A stretch of DNA of 64,000 nucleotides from Salsipaludibacter sp963735045. GTDB taxonomy: Bacteria; Actinomycetota; Nitriliruptoria; Nitriliruptorales; Nitriliruptoraceae. Shown here piece by piece: positions 8,614-16,719 of the stretch. Under the pieces are notes generated by a model that had not been told where the DNA came from, did no database searches, and was given only the letters and a program-made list of their open reading frames with translations. Every line of letters begins with the position of its first letter. Position 1 is the first letter of the stretch. The translations under genes and the position numbers were made by a program. The stretch covers positions 744,001-808,000 of the forward strand of contig CAVTIZ010000002.1 in NCBI GenBank assembly GCA_963735045.1. Reading direction: 5' to 3'.

Positions 8614-9615
8614 TCAGCGGGTCGGGGGGCCCGGGCGGCGCCGGAAGCGCAGGCCACGGGAGCCGTGGACGCGTTCGGCCCAGCCACCGTCCAGCAGGCC
8701 GTTGGCGGTCCGACGTGCGCCGTCGCGATCCTGGCCGGTCCGCTGCTGCACGTCGACCAGGGTGAAGGCGGTGGGCAGGTCGTCGACCAGGCCGTGGTCG
8801 ACCGGCGCCGGCTGCACGCCCAGGGTCGAGGCCGCCAACCGCAGTCCGGCCGTGACGTCCTCGCCCCACCCCTCCAGGAACCGCGTCAGGTCACCGCTGC
8901 GCAGGGCCGCCGCGACCTCGTCGTAGTTTCCGGACCGACGCTGGACCATCGGGATCTCCGGCACCGACAGCCCACCCGGGTCCCGTCCGGCCCCACGCAG
9001 CAGCAGGCGCGCGGAGGTCCGGGCCAGTCGCCCGTTGGCGGACTCGAACGGGTGCAGGCGGAGCAGTTCGAACTGCAGCACCCCCGACACCACCAGCGTC
9101 GCGTGGCCGGGATCAGCCACCACCAGGGGCAGCCGGGCGACCTCGCGGGCGAGCCGATCCGGCGTCACGGGCCGGAACACCTGCCGCCCCTCGCCGCCGG
9201 TGTGCACGGCCACGTCGGCTCGCCGCAGGCGTCCGCGCAGGTCCCGGGCCACCAGGCCCTGGGTCAGCAGCCGGTGCACGGACTGGATCCCGGTCAGCAC
9301 GTCGCGTGCGAGGGTCACGGCGAGGTCGTCGGCCGCCAGGGCCCGTCGCACACCGGCGTACTCGCGTCGCCACACCTGCTCCACCGGGGCGTCGTCGTCC
9401 ACCAACGACGTGGTGTCGCCGTCCGACGGGGTCTCGGCGCCGGGGGAGCCGTCCAGCCGGCACGAGGCGATCACGGCCCGGTCCCACAACTGCGGTGCCG
9501 TCGAACCGGCGTCGACGGCCCGGCGGACGTCGTCGGCGAGGCGGTCGGCCGTGGTGACCAGGTCCGCCAGGTGGTCCGTGGTCCGCCAGCTCGCGTCGCC
9601 CAGGCGTGCCGTCAC
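8614..9615 (-). CDS. Fic family protein (AMP-transferase type)
   Basis: A 333-residue Fic protein. The catalytic motif is LHPFESANGR (His188-Arg196), matching HPFxx[G/A]NGR, so the nucleotide-binding loop is intact. An N-terminal SCRLDG at 51-56 resembles the inhibitory (S/T)xxxE(G/N) helix, but with Asp in place of Glu. The last ~70 residues look like a winged helix (VDVQQRTGQDRDGARRTANG), as in the common Fic/DUF4172 layout. The GTG start at 9615 overlaps the HAD stop as GTGA, so the two genes are translationally coupled. Fic enzymes usually AMPylate target-protein hydroxyls; the target is unknown. Confidence 0.9.
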   Translation of the reverse strand: MTARLGDASWRTTDHLADLVTTADRLADDVRRAVDAGSTAPQLWDRAVIASCRLDGSPGAETPSDGDTTSLVDDDAPVEQVWRREYAGVRRALAADDLAVTLARDVLTGIQSVHRLLTQGLVARDLRGRLRRADVAVHTGGEGRQVFRPVTPDRLAREVARLPLVVADPGHATLVVSGVLQFELLRLHPFESANGRLARTSARLLLRGAGRDPGGLSVPEIPMVQRRSGNYDEVAAALRSGDLTRFLEGWGEDVTAGLRLAASTLGVQPAPVDHGLVDDLPTAFTLVDVQQRTGQDRDGARRTANGLLDGGWAERVHGSRGLRFRRRPGPPTR

Positions 9616-10508
9616 GGGGTGTCGGCCGAGGACCGGGCACCCTCGGTCGTCAGCCAGTCCGGCTTCCACGAGCGCCGCCCGCGGGCTCGCTCGGCAGCCT
9701 CCAGCGTGCGGCCGTGGCGACGGCCGACCGCGTAGGTCGTGGATGCCAGGCCGATGGCCCCGCTGATCGCGGTGGTCGTGCGGATGACCCGCTTGGTGCG
9801 GCGCGAGAAGATCACGATCGGCCAGCCACGCTGCTGGGCCACCGATGCCAGCGCCGAGTCGGGGTTGACGGCCACGGGGTGGCCCACGAGCTCGAGCATC
9901 GGCAGGTCCGAGGCCGAGTCCGAGTAGCCGTAGCACAGCCGCAGGTCGTAGCCGGCGTCGTCGGCGATCGCCGTGATCGCCTCGACCTTGCCCTCGCCGT
10001 AGACGAACGGACCGTCGAGGCGACCGGTGTACTGGCCATCGACCACCTCGGCCCGCGTGCCGATGCCGCCGGTCATGCCCAGGGCGCTGGCCAGCGCCTC
10101 GACCAGCTCGATCGGCGACGCCGACACGATGAAGGTGTCCCGACCGGCCTCGTGGTGCATCTCGATCAGGCCGTGTGACTCCGGACGGATCTTGTCCAGC
10201 AGGGCCGGGATGACGTCGTCGTTGAGCGCGATCAGCTCGTCGCGTCGGGTGCCCGTCACGATCTCGAGGATGCGGTCGCGGCTGGCGGCCGAGGTCTCGT
10301 CGGAGGCACCGAAGAGTTGGAACATGACCGCGCCGACGGCGTCGCGCGCGAGCACGCCGCCGTCCAGCAGCCCGGCACGCCACGCGGCCACGGCGAAGGT
10401 CGCGGGAGAGGCACCGCTGATCAGGGTCCGGTCGAGGTCGAAGAAGGCGGCAGCCCGGGCGCCGGCCACGGCGGCCTCCTCGTCGATGGGGAACGGTGGT
10501 GCGGGCAA
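9612..10508 (-). CDS. HAD-IB family hydrolase
   Basis: A 298-residue phosphatase-type HAD protein: nucleophile motif FFDLDRTL (Asp24, Asp26), motif II SAS (in FIVSASP), a Lys in GEGKVEAI, and motif III/IV GYSDSASDLPML. This is the CicA/PSP-like HAD-IB group, often found next to or fused with lipid acyltransferases. A hydrophobic stretch near residue 245 (TTTAISGAIGLASTTYAVG) may anchor the C-terminal end. It opens the minus-strand series ending at 6146 and overlaps the Fic gene by 4 bp. Its start borders the 610-bp non-coding region. Confidence 0.9.
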   Translation of the reverse strand: MPAPPFPIDEEAAVAGARAAAFFDLDRTLISGASPATFAVAAWRAGLLDGGVLARDAVGAVMFQLFGASDETSAASRDRILEIVTGTRRDELIALNDDVIPALLDKIRPESHGLIEMHHEAGRDTFIVSASPIELVEALASALGMTGGIGTRAEVVDGQYTGRLDGPFVYGEGKVEAITAIADDAGYDLRLCYGYSDSASDLPMLELVGHPVAVNPDSALASVAQQRGWPIVIFSRRTKRVIRTTTAISGAIGLASTTYAVGRRHGRTLEAAERARGRRSWKPDWLTTEGARSSADTP

Positions 10509-10583
10509 CGTCCTGGGGACGGCATCGTACTCGTGGGTCCCACACGCCCGGGTCGCGCCCCGATCACACCCCGATCACGCCGT

Positions 10584-10638
10584 GATCTCGTCTTGATCTC
10601 GTCTTGATCTCGTCTTGATCTCGTCTTGATGTCGTCTT
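10584..10638. repeat. Five 11-bp direct repeats GATCTCGTCTT
   Basis: Four perfect copies and one with a single change (GATGTCGTCTT) lie end to end. The unit is distinctly A/T-richer than its surroundings, and 11 bp is close to one helical turn, so the copies face the same side of the duplex. The unit resembles the start of the E. coli oriC 13-mer (GATCTNTTNTTTT). It sits 76 bp upstream of the HAD gene, in the divergent spacer. Confidence 0.85.
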
Positions 10639-10774
10639 GGGGGGGCCATCGACGGCACGAACCCCCACGTCGCCGGTTGGCTGGTGTTCCCTTCCCCGTG
10701 GAACACCCACCGTGGCGTCGCGGGGGTCGTGTGGTCGGCACCTAACCCGGGTCACCGTCGGTCCGTCAAACCGG

Positions 10775-10952
10775 CCGTCCACACCCACCTGGGGACAGCC
10801 GCCCCGTTTCTGGGGACGCCCTGTGGAGGGAGTGGGGTCGGGCTGTGGACGGACGGTGGACAACCGGCGGACCGGGATGTGAGCGATCCCATCGTCGGTG
10901 GCCGGCGACGCGCTGACCGGGCGTCCACAGGTTTTCCCCAGCCTGTGGATCA
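10775..10952. other. Cluster of DnaA-box-like motifs (origin-like region)
   Basis: Within 178 bp there are six TCCACA-type motifs in both orientations. Full 9-mers compared with TTGTCCACA or TTATCCACA: 10775-10783 CCGTCCACA; 10844-10852 (minus) CCGTCCACA; 10855-10863 (minus) TTGTCCACC; 10921-10929 GCGTCCACA; 10944-10952 (minus) TGATCCACA. A bare core lies at 10822-10827. The last two form an 8-bp inverted repeat (TCCACAGG/CCTGTGGA) around TTTTCCCCAG. The rest of the 10509-11118 spacer holds no gene I can support. No dnaA or dnaN is nearby, so this is a candidate only. Confidence 0.4.
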
Positions 10953-11118
10953 TGGCGATCGACGAGTTCGTCGCCCGTGTCCCGGTGCTCGGGCGATGCG
11001 CGCACGGCGGTGGTGTGCGGCCGGGACGACGATCCCGCGGCACCCTGTGCGGGGACGGCTCGCGGGTCCGGCGGCACCACCCGCGGGTGGTACCGGTCGA
11101 CCGGGTGGAGGAGGCGCG

Positions 11119-11697
11119 ATGGCACGCGAGGTGGAGCATCGGCCGCCCCTGCGTCCGGGCGAGCCCCCGGTGGAGGTCGTGCGCTCGACCCGGCGTCGGC
11201 GGGGTGCCTCGGCGTTCGTGCGGGACGGCCGTGTGGTGGTGCAGCTGCCGGCCCACCTCGGGGGACCCGAGGCCGAGGCCACGATCGCGGCGCTGGTGGC
11301 GCGGGTGACCCGTCGCGACCGCGCCGAGCGGCGTGGTGGGGACGCGTGGCTGGCGGCGCGAGCCCGCCTGGTCGGGGACCGCTGGCTGGACGGCGCCCGG
11401 GCGAGCTCGGTGACCTGGTCGGGACGCATGGCCCGTCGCTGGGCGTCGGCGACCCCGTCCACCGGCCGGGTGCGGGTGTCGACCGTCGCCGCGGCCTTCC
11501 CGGACCGGGTCCTGGACTACCTGCTCGTCCACGAACTGGCCCACCTGCGCGTTCCCGACCACTCCCCGGCCTTCCACGTCCTGGTCGACCGCTACCCCGA
11601 CGCCGCCTGGGCCCGCGGGTTCCTCGCCGGGGTCGCGCACGCCAGCGCGACGGGTGACGCCCCGACGACCACGACGGACGAGCCTCAGTCGTCGTGA
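11119..11697 (+). CDS. YgjP-like M48-type zinc metallopeptidase
   Basis: A 192-residue protein of the YgjP/DUF45 (WLM-like) metallopeptidase family. The zinc site is HELAHLRVPDH: His138, Glu139, His142 and His148, followed by SPAFHVLVDRYP, the usual F-x-LV-x3-P end of the motif. A Trp-rich RLVGDRWLDGA block and WASATPSTGRVRV correspond to the conserved YgjP core. The ATG at 11119 has an excellent GGAGGAGG ribosome site at 11107-11114. No signal peptide, so cytosolic. Its 3' end overlaps the convergent DUF2342 gene by 13 bp. Confidence 0.88.
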   Translation: MAREVEHRPPLRPGEPPVEVVRSTRRRRGASAFVRDGRVVVQLPAHLGGPEAEATIAALVARVTRRDRAERRGGDAWLAARARLVGDRWLDGARASSVTWSGRMARRWASATPSTGRVRVSTVAAAFPDRVLDYLLVHELAHLRVPDHSPAFHVLVDRYPDAAWARGFLAGVAHASATGDAPTTTTDEPQSS

Positions 11698-13148
11698 TCG
11701 TCGTCGTCGTCGAGGTCGACCACGTCGGAGCCGGCGGCGTCGGCCATTCGTTGCTCGGCGGAGCGCTCGACGGGCGCGTCCCCGAGGCCGGCGAACAGGT
11801 CGGCGGTGTCGTCGGGCACCGCGTCGACCGAGGCCATCCGCAGCAGCCAGCGAGACGGGTCGGCCAGCTCGTCGGCGTCCGGCAGGTTCTCGGGGTGCGC
11901 CAGGGCCTCGTGGAGCGCGGCGTCCCCACGTGCGGCCACGACCGCCTCGACGAAGTCGTCGCCGACGTCGGGATCGTCGGTGGTCAGCTGCAGGCCGAGC
12001 AGGTCGGCCAGCACCTGCTCGCCGTCGCCGGTCTCGGCCCGCCGGCGCCGCATGATCTCGTCGATGCGGTCCAGCGACGGCAGCCGGCCGGCCGCCGCGG
12101 CAAGGGCCTCGTGGCGGGCCCAGGACCGGGTCAGCGTGGTGACGCCCTGCAGTCGCACGAGCACCCGCTGCTGGTCGGCAGTGGGTTCGAGTCGGAACCG
12201 ACCGGCCCGCTGGATGGCGTCGGCCATCGAGTTCGGGTCCTCCGGGTCGACCCCGGTCATCGCGTCGCGCAGCAGCTCTTCGAGTCGGGCGGGGTCGGGG
12301 TCACTGCCGTTGGCGAACTGTGCCACCAGTGACTGCACGTGGGCACCCAGCCACGGCACGGCGTGGAACAGCCGGCGGTGGGCGGCCTCGTGCAGGGCCA
12401 GGGCCAGTGCCACTTCCTCGGCGTCCAGCTCCCAGCCGTCGAAGGCCTCGTGGACGTTGACGGCGACGAACAGCGCGGTCCCACGCGGCACGGTCGGGAT
12501 CCCGAGGTCGTGGCTGCCGAGCAGCTGGGTCGACAGGCTCCCGAGGGCCATGCCGGCGTGCAGGCCGGTCGTGGACGCGGCCAGCCGGCCGACCATGGCA
12601 CCCATGTCCAGGCCGCCGAGCATCTCGGCGAACCCGTCCGGCAGGTCGTCGAGCATGCCCGAGTCCCGCACCGCGGGGTCGTCGAGGCCCCCCTCGGGCA
12701 CCAGTGCGGCCATCGCCTTGCCGGTGGCCGCGGCCACCGGTTCCACGAGGGGCCGCAGGTGGACCAGGGCCGCGTCCACCCACTCGGTGCGCCGCACCAC
12801 CCGGGTCCGGCCGACGTCGGGCGCTGCCGGCAGCGAGCCGGTGTCCAGCCAGTGCTCGGCGAGGTCCACGGCGCGGGACAGTCGCTGTTCTTCCGCGGGC
12901 GACGGCCCGCGGTCGCCCTCGGCCGCCAACTGGAAGGCCACCCGGCGGGCGACGTCGAAGTCCACCGGCCCGGTCAGGGGCCCCGTCGCCATCATGGCCT
13001 GCATCTGGGCCTGCACCTGGGGCAGCATCTCGGCCATGGCCGCCATGACCTGGTCGGGATCGCCGCCACCGAGGTTCGCGAGCAGCTCGCGGATCTCGTC
13101 GGGCAGGTCGCCGAAGTCACCGAAGCTCGGTAGGTGGTCGTCACTCAT
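11685..13148 (-). CDS. DUF2342 zinc-dependent metalloprotease
   Basis: A 487-residue protein of the actinobacterial DUF2342 family, annotated as F420-associated or zinc-dependent metalloprotease. The active-site helix is ALHEAAHRRLF (HExxH), about residue 250. The Gly/Met-rich N-terminal region, WVDAALVHLRPLVEP, and MLGSLSTQLLG-type glycine motif (here GMALGSLSTQLLGSHDLG) match the family. Its catalytic role is unproven. The family tends to occur in F420-making actinobacteria, and cofC/cofD are present elsewhere in this window. The very acidic tail DLDDDDDHDD is low complexity. ATG 13148 chosen because upstream residues are not family-like. Confidence 0.9.
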   Translation of the reverse strand: MSDDHLPSFGDFGDLPDEIRELLANLGGGDPDQVMAAMAEMLPQVQAQMQAMMATGPLTGPVDFDVARRVAFQLAAEGDRGPSPAEEQRLSRAVDLAEHWLDTGSLPAAPDVGRTRVVRRTEWVDAALVHLRPLVEPVAAATGKAMAALVPEGGLDDPAVRDSGMLDDLPDGFAEMLGGLDMGAMVGRLAASTTGLHAGMALGSLSTQLLGSHDLGIPTVPRGTALFVAVNVHEAFDGWELDAEEVALALALHEAAHRRLFHAVPWLGAHVQSLVAQFANGSDPDPARLEELLRDAMTGVDPEDPNSMADAIQRAGRFRLEPTADQQRVLVRLQGVTTLTRSWARHEALAAAAGRLPSLDRIDEIMRRRRAETGDGEQVLADLLGLQLTTDDPDVGDDFVEAVVAARGDAALHEALAHPENLPDADELADPSRWLLRMASVDAVPDDTADLFAGLGDAPVERSAEQRMADAAGSDVVDLDDDDDHDD

Positions 13149-13339
13149 GGTGGCCCTCCGTTGCTGGCCCGGTCGGGGATCCCCAGTGTCGCACCCCCGC
13201 CCTTCCCGTGCGAACCCCGCGGCGCCGGCCTGCGTCCCGGACCCGCAGGCCACCTGCGTCCGCCACGCCCAGGTCCGGTCCACGCACCACCTGCTGCGTT
13301 AGCCTCGGACCCACCTCGTCGCCCACCGCAGGACCGATC

Positions 13340-14485
13340 GTGGCCACCATCGCCGTCACCGGGATCGCCGGGTTCCTCGGCAGCCGCGTCCAGGACCGGT
13401 TGCAGGCCAACGGCCACACCGTCGTGGGCATCGACACCCGGGTCCCGACCGAGTCGACGGGACTGGTGTTCCGCGAGGCCGACGTGCGCTCGGCCCCCGA
13501 CGTCCGGGCGGCCATGCGTGACGTCGACGTCGTGGTCCACCTCGCGGCCAGCGATCCGCGCGACGGGGGCCCGGACCGCACCGTGGACGTCGACGGCACG
13601 CGGGTCGTGGTCGCCGCCGCGGTCGCCGCCGGCGTCGACGCCCTGGTGGTGATGTCGTCGGCGATGGTCTACGGCGCCGCGGACGACAACCCGGTGCCGC
13701 TGGACGAGTCGGCCCCGCTGCGAGGTCCCGAGGACTTCCCCCCGGCCGCCCACAAGCGCGCGGTCGAGGCCGTGGTGGCCGAGCTGGTCGGCGACGACGG
13801 ACCGCGCACGGTCGTGCTGCGGCCCGCGATGGTGGTGGGCACCGACGCCGAGATCCTGCTCACGAGAGCCCTGCAGGGCACCCGGCTGGTCGCCGTGCGT
13901 GGCCACCACCCCCCGGTGCAGTTCGTGCACGTGGACGACCTCGCGGCCGCGGTCGTGCTGGCCGTCGAGGAGCCGCTGTCGGGTCCCTACAACGTCGCCG
14001 CGGAGGGTTGGCTGTCCTTCGACGAGGCCCGGGACCTCCTGGGTCGGCGCTCCCTGGAGGTGCCCGAGGAACTCGCGTTCGCCGCCACGGACCGCGGCCA
14101 TGCGCTGGGGTTGTCACGGCTGCCGGCCAGCGCCCTGCCGTGGGTGATGCACCCCTGGGTGGTGTCGCCCCGACGACTGGTCGAGGCCGGCTGGCAGCCG
14201 ACGTTGTCCAACCGCGACCTGGCCGAACTGCTGGCACAACAGGTCGGTGACCGCATCGACGTCGGCAGCCTCAGCGCGGACCGTCGCACCGTCGCCCGGG
14301 CGGGGGTCGCCGTCGCCGCGACCGTGGGCGGGGGCCTGCTCGCCCTCGGCCTGCTGGCCCGGCGACGACGCGACACCGGCCCGGCGCCGGCCGACCCCAC
14401 GCCGCCGGGCGACCGTGACGGCACCGACGACCCGGACGGCACGACACCCGGGGATCGCCCCGCACCCGAGGGCGACGGGCCGTGA
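13340..14485 (+). CDS. NAD-dependent epimerase/dehydratase with C-terminal membrane anchor
   Basis: A 381-residue extended SDR. TGIAGFLGSRV at residues 8-18 is the NAD-binding loop (GxxGxxG), VVHLAA the strand-4 motif, and MSSAMVYG the active-site strand. The usual YxxxK is changed: AAHKRAVE holds the Lys, but the Tyr position is His or Ala, so catalysis may be altered. Residues near 320 (VAVAATVGGGLLALGLLA) form one transmembrane helix followed by a Pro/Asp-rich tail. GTG start at 13340 with GCAGGA upstream. The stop overlaps moaE as GTGA, indicating coupled translation. Confidence 0.85.
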   Translation: MATIAVTGIAGFLGSRVQDRLQANGHTVVGIDTRVPTESTGLVFREADVRSAPDVRAAMRDVDVVVHLAASDPRDGGPDRTVDVDGTRVVVAAAVAAGVDALVVMSSAMVYGAADDNPVPLDESAPLRGPEDFPPAAHKRAVEAVVAELVGDDGPRTVVLRPAMVVGTDAEILLTRALQGTRLVAVRGHHPPVQFVHVDDLAAAVVLAVEEPLSGPYNVAAEGWLSFDEARDLLGRRSLEVPEELAFAATDRGHALGLSRLPASALPWVMHPWVVSPRRLVEAGWQPTLSNRDLAELLAQQVGDRIDVGSLSADRRTVARAGVAVAATVGGGLLALGLLARRRRDTGPAPADPTPPGDRDGTDDPDGTTPGDRPAPEGDGP

Positions 14486-14982
14486 GTGCCCCCCGGCCGG
14501 CCCAGCCCGCCGGGGACCCTGCCCGGGACCCACCCCGGGGCGCCGTCCGGGTCACGACCTTCCTCACCACGGATCCGATCGACGTCGCGGCAGCCCACGA
14601 CGACGTCCTCGACGTGGAGGCGGGTGGGGTCGGGATCTTCACCGGCGTGGTCCGCAACCACCACGACGGCCGCCCCGTCCAGCACCTCACCTACGAGGCC
14701 TGGGACGAGGTCGCGCCGACGGCCCTGCGCGAGGTCGCCGACGACGTCGCCGGTCGCCACGCGGGCGTGCGTGCCGTCCACGTGGTCCATCGGCTGGGGC
14801 GACTCGACGTCGGGGAGGTCAGCATCGTGTGTGCGGCGTCCGCGCCCCACCGGGACGAGGCGCTCCGGGCCGCCGCGGCGCTGATCGACGAGGTCAAGAC
14901 GCGCGTTCCGGTGTGGAAACGCGAGGTGCTGGGCGACGGGTCCGTGGAGTGGCCGGGTGCGGAGCCGTCCGAGAGCGGGTGA
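14482..14982 (+). CDS. moaE: Molybdopterin synthase catalytic subunit
   Basis: A 166-residue MoaE. It uses the thiocarboxylated MoaD C-terminus to insert the dithiolene sulfurs into precursor Z (cPMP), giving molybdopterin. Visible family motifs: GGVGIFTGVVRNHHDGRPV, the YEAW block, HRLGRLDVGE, and the catalytic lysine segment IDEVKTRVPVWKRE. It begins with GTG inside the stop of the epimerase gene (GTGA). No moaD or other molybdenum-cofactor gene lies in the window, so the coupling to a membrane-anchored epimerase is incidental or unexplained. Confidence 0.95.
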   Translation: MSAPRPAQPAGDPARDPPRGAVRVTTFLTTDPIDVAAAHDDVLDVEAGGVGIFTGVVRNHHDGRPVQHLTYEAWDEVAPTALREVADDVAGRHAGVRAVHVVHRLGRLDVGEVSIVCAASAPHRDEALRAAAALIDEVKTRVPVWKREVLGDGSVEWPGAEPSESG

Positions 14983-15108
14983 CCACTGTCCGACCGACGC
15001 GGGGACGTGGCGTCGGGGGGCGGGGGTCCGGGCATACGGTCGCGCTCCGCACGATCGCGGCGCCGATGCCCGTCCTCCCCGCACCCGCGTGCAGCAAGGC
15101 CATCCGCA

Positions 15109-16527
15109 GTGTCCCGATCTGCCTCCCGCCTCCTGGCGGTCCTGGCCGTCGTCCTCGTGGCGTCGGGCCCGGCCCCGTGCGGCGTGTCGACGGACCCGCC
15201 CGGCGCCGTCGACGTCCGCGCGGCCGCCACCGCGGTCCGATCCCTGACCGCGATCGACCAGGCGCCCACGATCTCGCCGTCCGCCCGGCCCGACGTGCCG
15301 GCCGCGCCGCTGCCCGACCCCTACCGGGCCCAGCAGTGGCACCTCGACCGGATCGGTCTGGACGGCGATCGCGTCGTCCCCGACGGGACCGGGCACGTGA
15401 TCGCCGTCCTGGACTCCGGTGTCGACCTGGCCCACCCCGACCTGCGGGACGTGCTGGTCCGCGACGCCGACGGCCGGGTGGTGGGTCGCGACTTCGTGGA
15501 CGGCGACGACGTGCCCCAGGACGCGTTCGGGCACGGGACCATGGTCGCCGGCGTGGCGGCCGGCCGGGCCGGCAACGGGCTGGGCGTCGCCGGGGTGGTC
15601 AGCGGTGGCGTGCAGGTGCTGCCGGTCCGGGTGCTCGACGAGACGGGACGCGGCACCACGCGCCGCGTGGCTGCCGGGCTGGAGTGGGCGGTGGCCAACG
15701 GGGCCACCGTCGTGAACCTGTCGTTGGAGTCGGCCGGGCTGGCGCAGCTGCGTGACGACGCCACGCTCGACGCGGCCATCACCACCGCGCTGGACGCCGG
15801 GGTCGTCGTGGTGGTGGCCGCCGGCAACGGGGCCGCGACCACGGATCCCGTGGCCGACCGCGGGCTGGTGGTCGTGGGGGCCACCGACCGCGACGACCGC
15901 CGTGCGGGGTTCAGCGATCGCGGCCGCACCGACCTGCTGATGGCCCCTGGCGTCGACATCGTGTCGACCTGGTGCCAGGCCGAGGACCTCCCGCCCGGCA
16001 CGGCCTGCGACGGCGACACCCACACCTACGGCGTCGCCGACGGGACCTCCTTCGCGGCGCCGCAGGTCAGTGGGCTGGTGGCCATGCTCGCGTCCACCGG
16101 GCTGCGTCCCCACGACGCGCTCGAGCGGTTGGCCGCGACCGCGATCGACCTCGGGCCCACCGGCCCCGACGCCTCCACCGGACGTGGCCGTGTCGACGCC
16201 CTCCCGGCCCTGGGGGAGTGGCCGGAGGAGCCGGTGCCGCTGGCCCCGTCGCTGCCCGGACCCACGCCGGATCCGGGGTCGGCGGCCGACGTCGCGCCGT
16301 TGGCCGAGGCGACCCCCGGGCGGGGGACCCCCCAGGCGGTCGTCGGGGCCACCCCGCCGCCCTCGCGTCGCGGGTCGGTGGTCGTGCGGGTGCTGGTGGT
16401 GATGGCGATCCTGGCGGCGGTGACCATCGTCGGCCGTGGCCTGGTGGCCGTGCGGGCCCGCCGGTCGGATCCCCCGACCGACGTGCCCCGCGGTGCGACC
16501 CCTGAGCCGCCCCGACCGGCCGGGTGA
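15109..16527 (+). CDS. Mycosin-like S8 serine protease
   Basis: A 472-residue subtilase with signal peptide (about 1-24, SRSASRLLAVLAVVLVASG), S8 catalytic domain and a C-terminal transmembrane helix (about 430-452) with a short basic end. Triad: Asp in VIAVLDSGVD, His in GHGTMVAGV, Ser in GTSFAAPQVSG. This order is that of the mycosins (MycP) of type VII secretion, which sit on the outer face of the membrane. No ecc, esx or PE/PPE gene is nearby, so a type VII role is unsupported. GTG start at 15109 preceded by AAGG; a TACGGT hexamer near 15036 may be the -10. Confidence 0.88.
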   Translation: MSRSASRLLAVLAVVLVASGPAPCGVSTDPPGAVDVRAAATAVRSLTAIDQAPTISPSARPDVPAAPLPDPYRAQQWHLDRIGLDGDRVVPDGTGHVIAVLDSGVDLAHPDLRDVLVRDADGRVVGRDFVDGDDVPQDAFGHGTMVAGVAAGRAGNGLGVAGVVSGGVQVLPVRVLDETGRGTTRRVAAGLEWAVANGATVVNLSLESAGLAQLRDDATLDAAITTALDAGVVVVVAAGNGAATTDPVADRGLVVVGATDRDDRRAGFSDRGRTDLLMAPGVDIVSTWCQAEDLPPGTACDGDTHTYGVADGTSFAAPQVSGLVAMLASTGLRPHDALERLAATAIDLGPTGPDASTGRGRVDALPALGEWPEEPVPLAPSLPGPTPDPGSAADVAPLAEATPGRGTPQAVVGATPPPSRRGSVVVRVLVVMAILAAVTIVGRGLVAVRARRSDPPTDVPRGATPEPPRPAG

Positions 16528-16532
16528 GCCGC

Positions 16533-16592
16533 GGGCCAGGTCGGGGGCCAGGTCGCGGGCCAGGTCCGGGGCCAGGTGCGGGGCCAGGTCCG
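16533..16592. repeat. 12-bp tandem repeat GGGCCAGGTCSG, five units
   Basis: Five 12-bp units begin five bases after the mycosin-like gene's stop codon, followed by a sixth degenerate unit. The core GCCAGGTCC also makes up the 34254-34313 array, so the two arrays look related. The rest of the 192-bp spacer before the next gene contains its leader and GGAGGGAG ribosome site. Confidence 0.8.
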
Positions 16593-16719
16593 GGGGCCAG
16601 GACTGGGGCCGATCCGGGGCTGATCGGGGCTGGATCACGTCACGGAGACCGCAACGACCCCGGATTCCGGCCAGGGGATACCGTCGCCACTCGCCCACGC
16701 CTCGGAGGGAGTCGTCGCC

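Noticed and set aside
10584..10638. CRISPR-like array
   Set aside because: Repeats are contiguous, 11 bp, with no spacers; the same applies to the other arrays at 6519, 16533, 34254, 37657 and 48928.
15109..16527. Part of a type VII secretion locus
   Set aside because: No ecc, esx, PE or PPE gene occurs in the neighbourhood.
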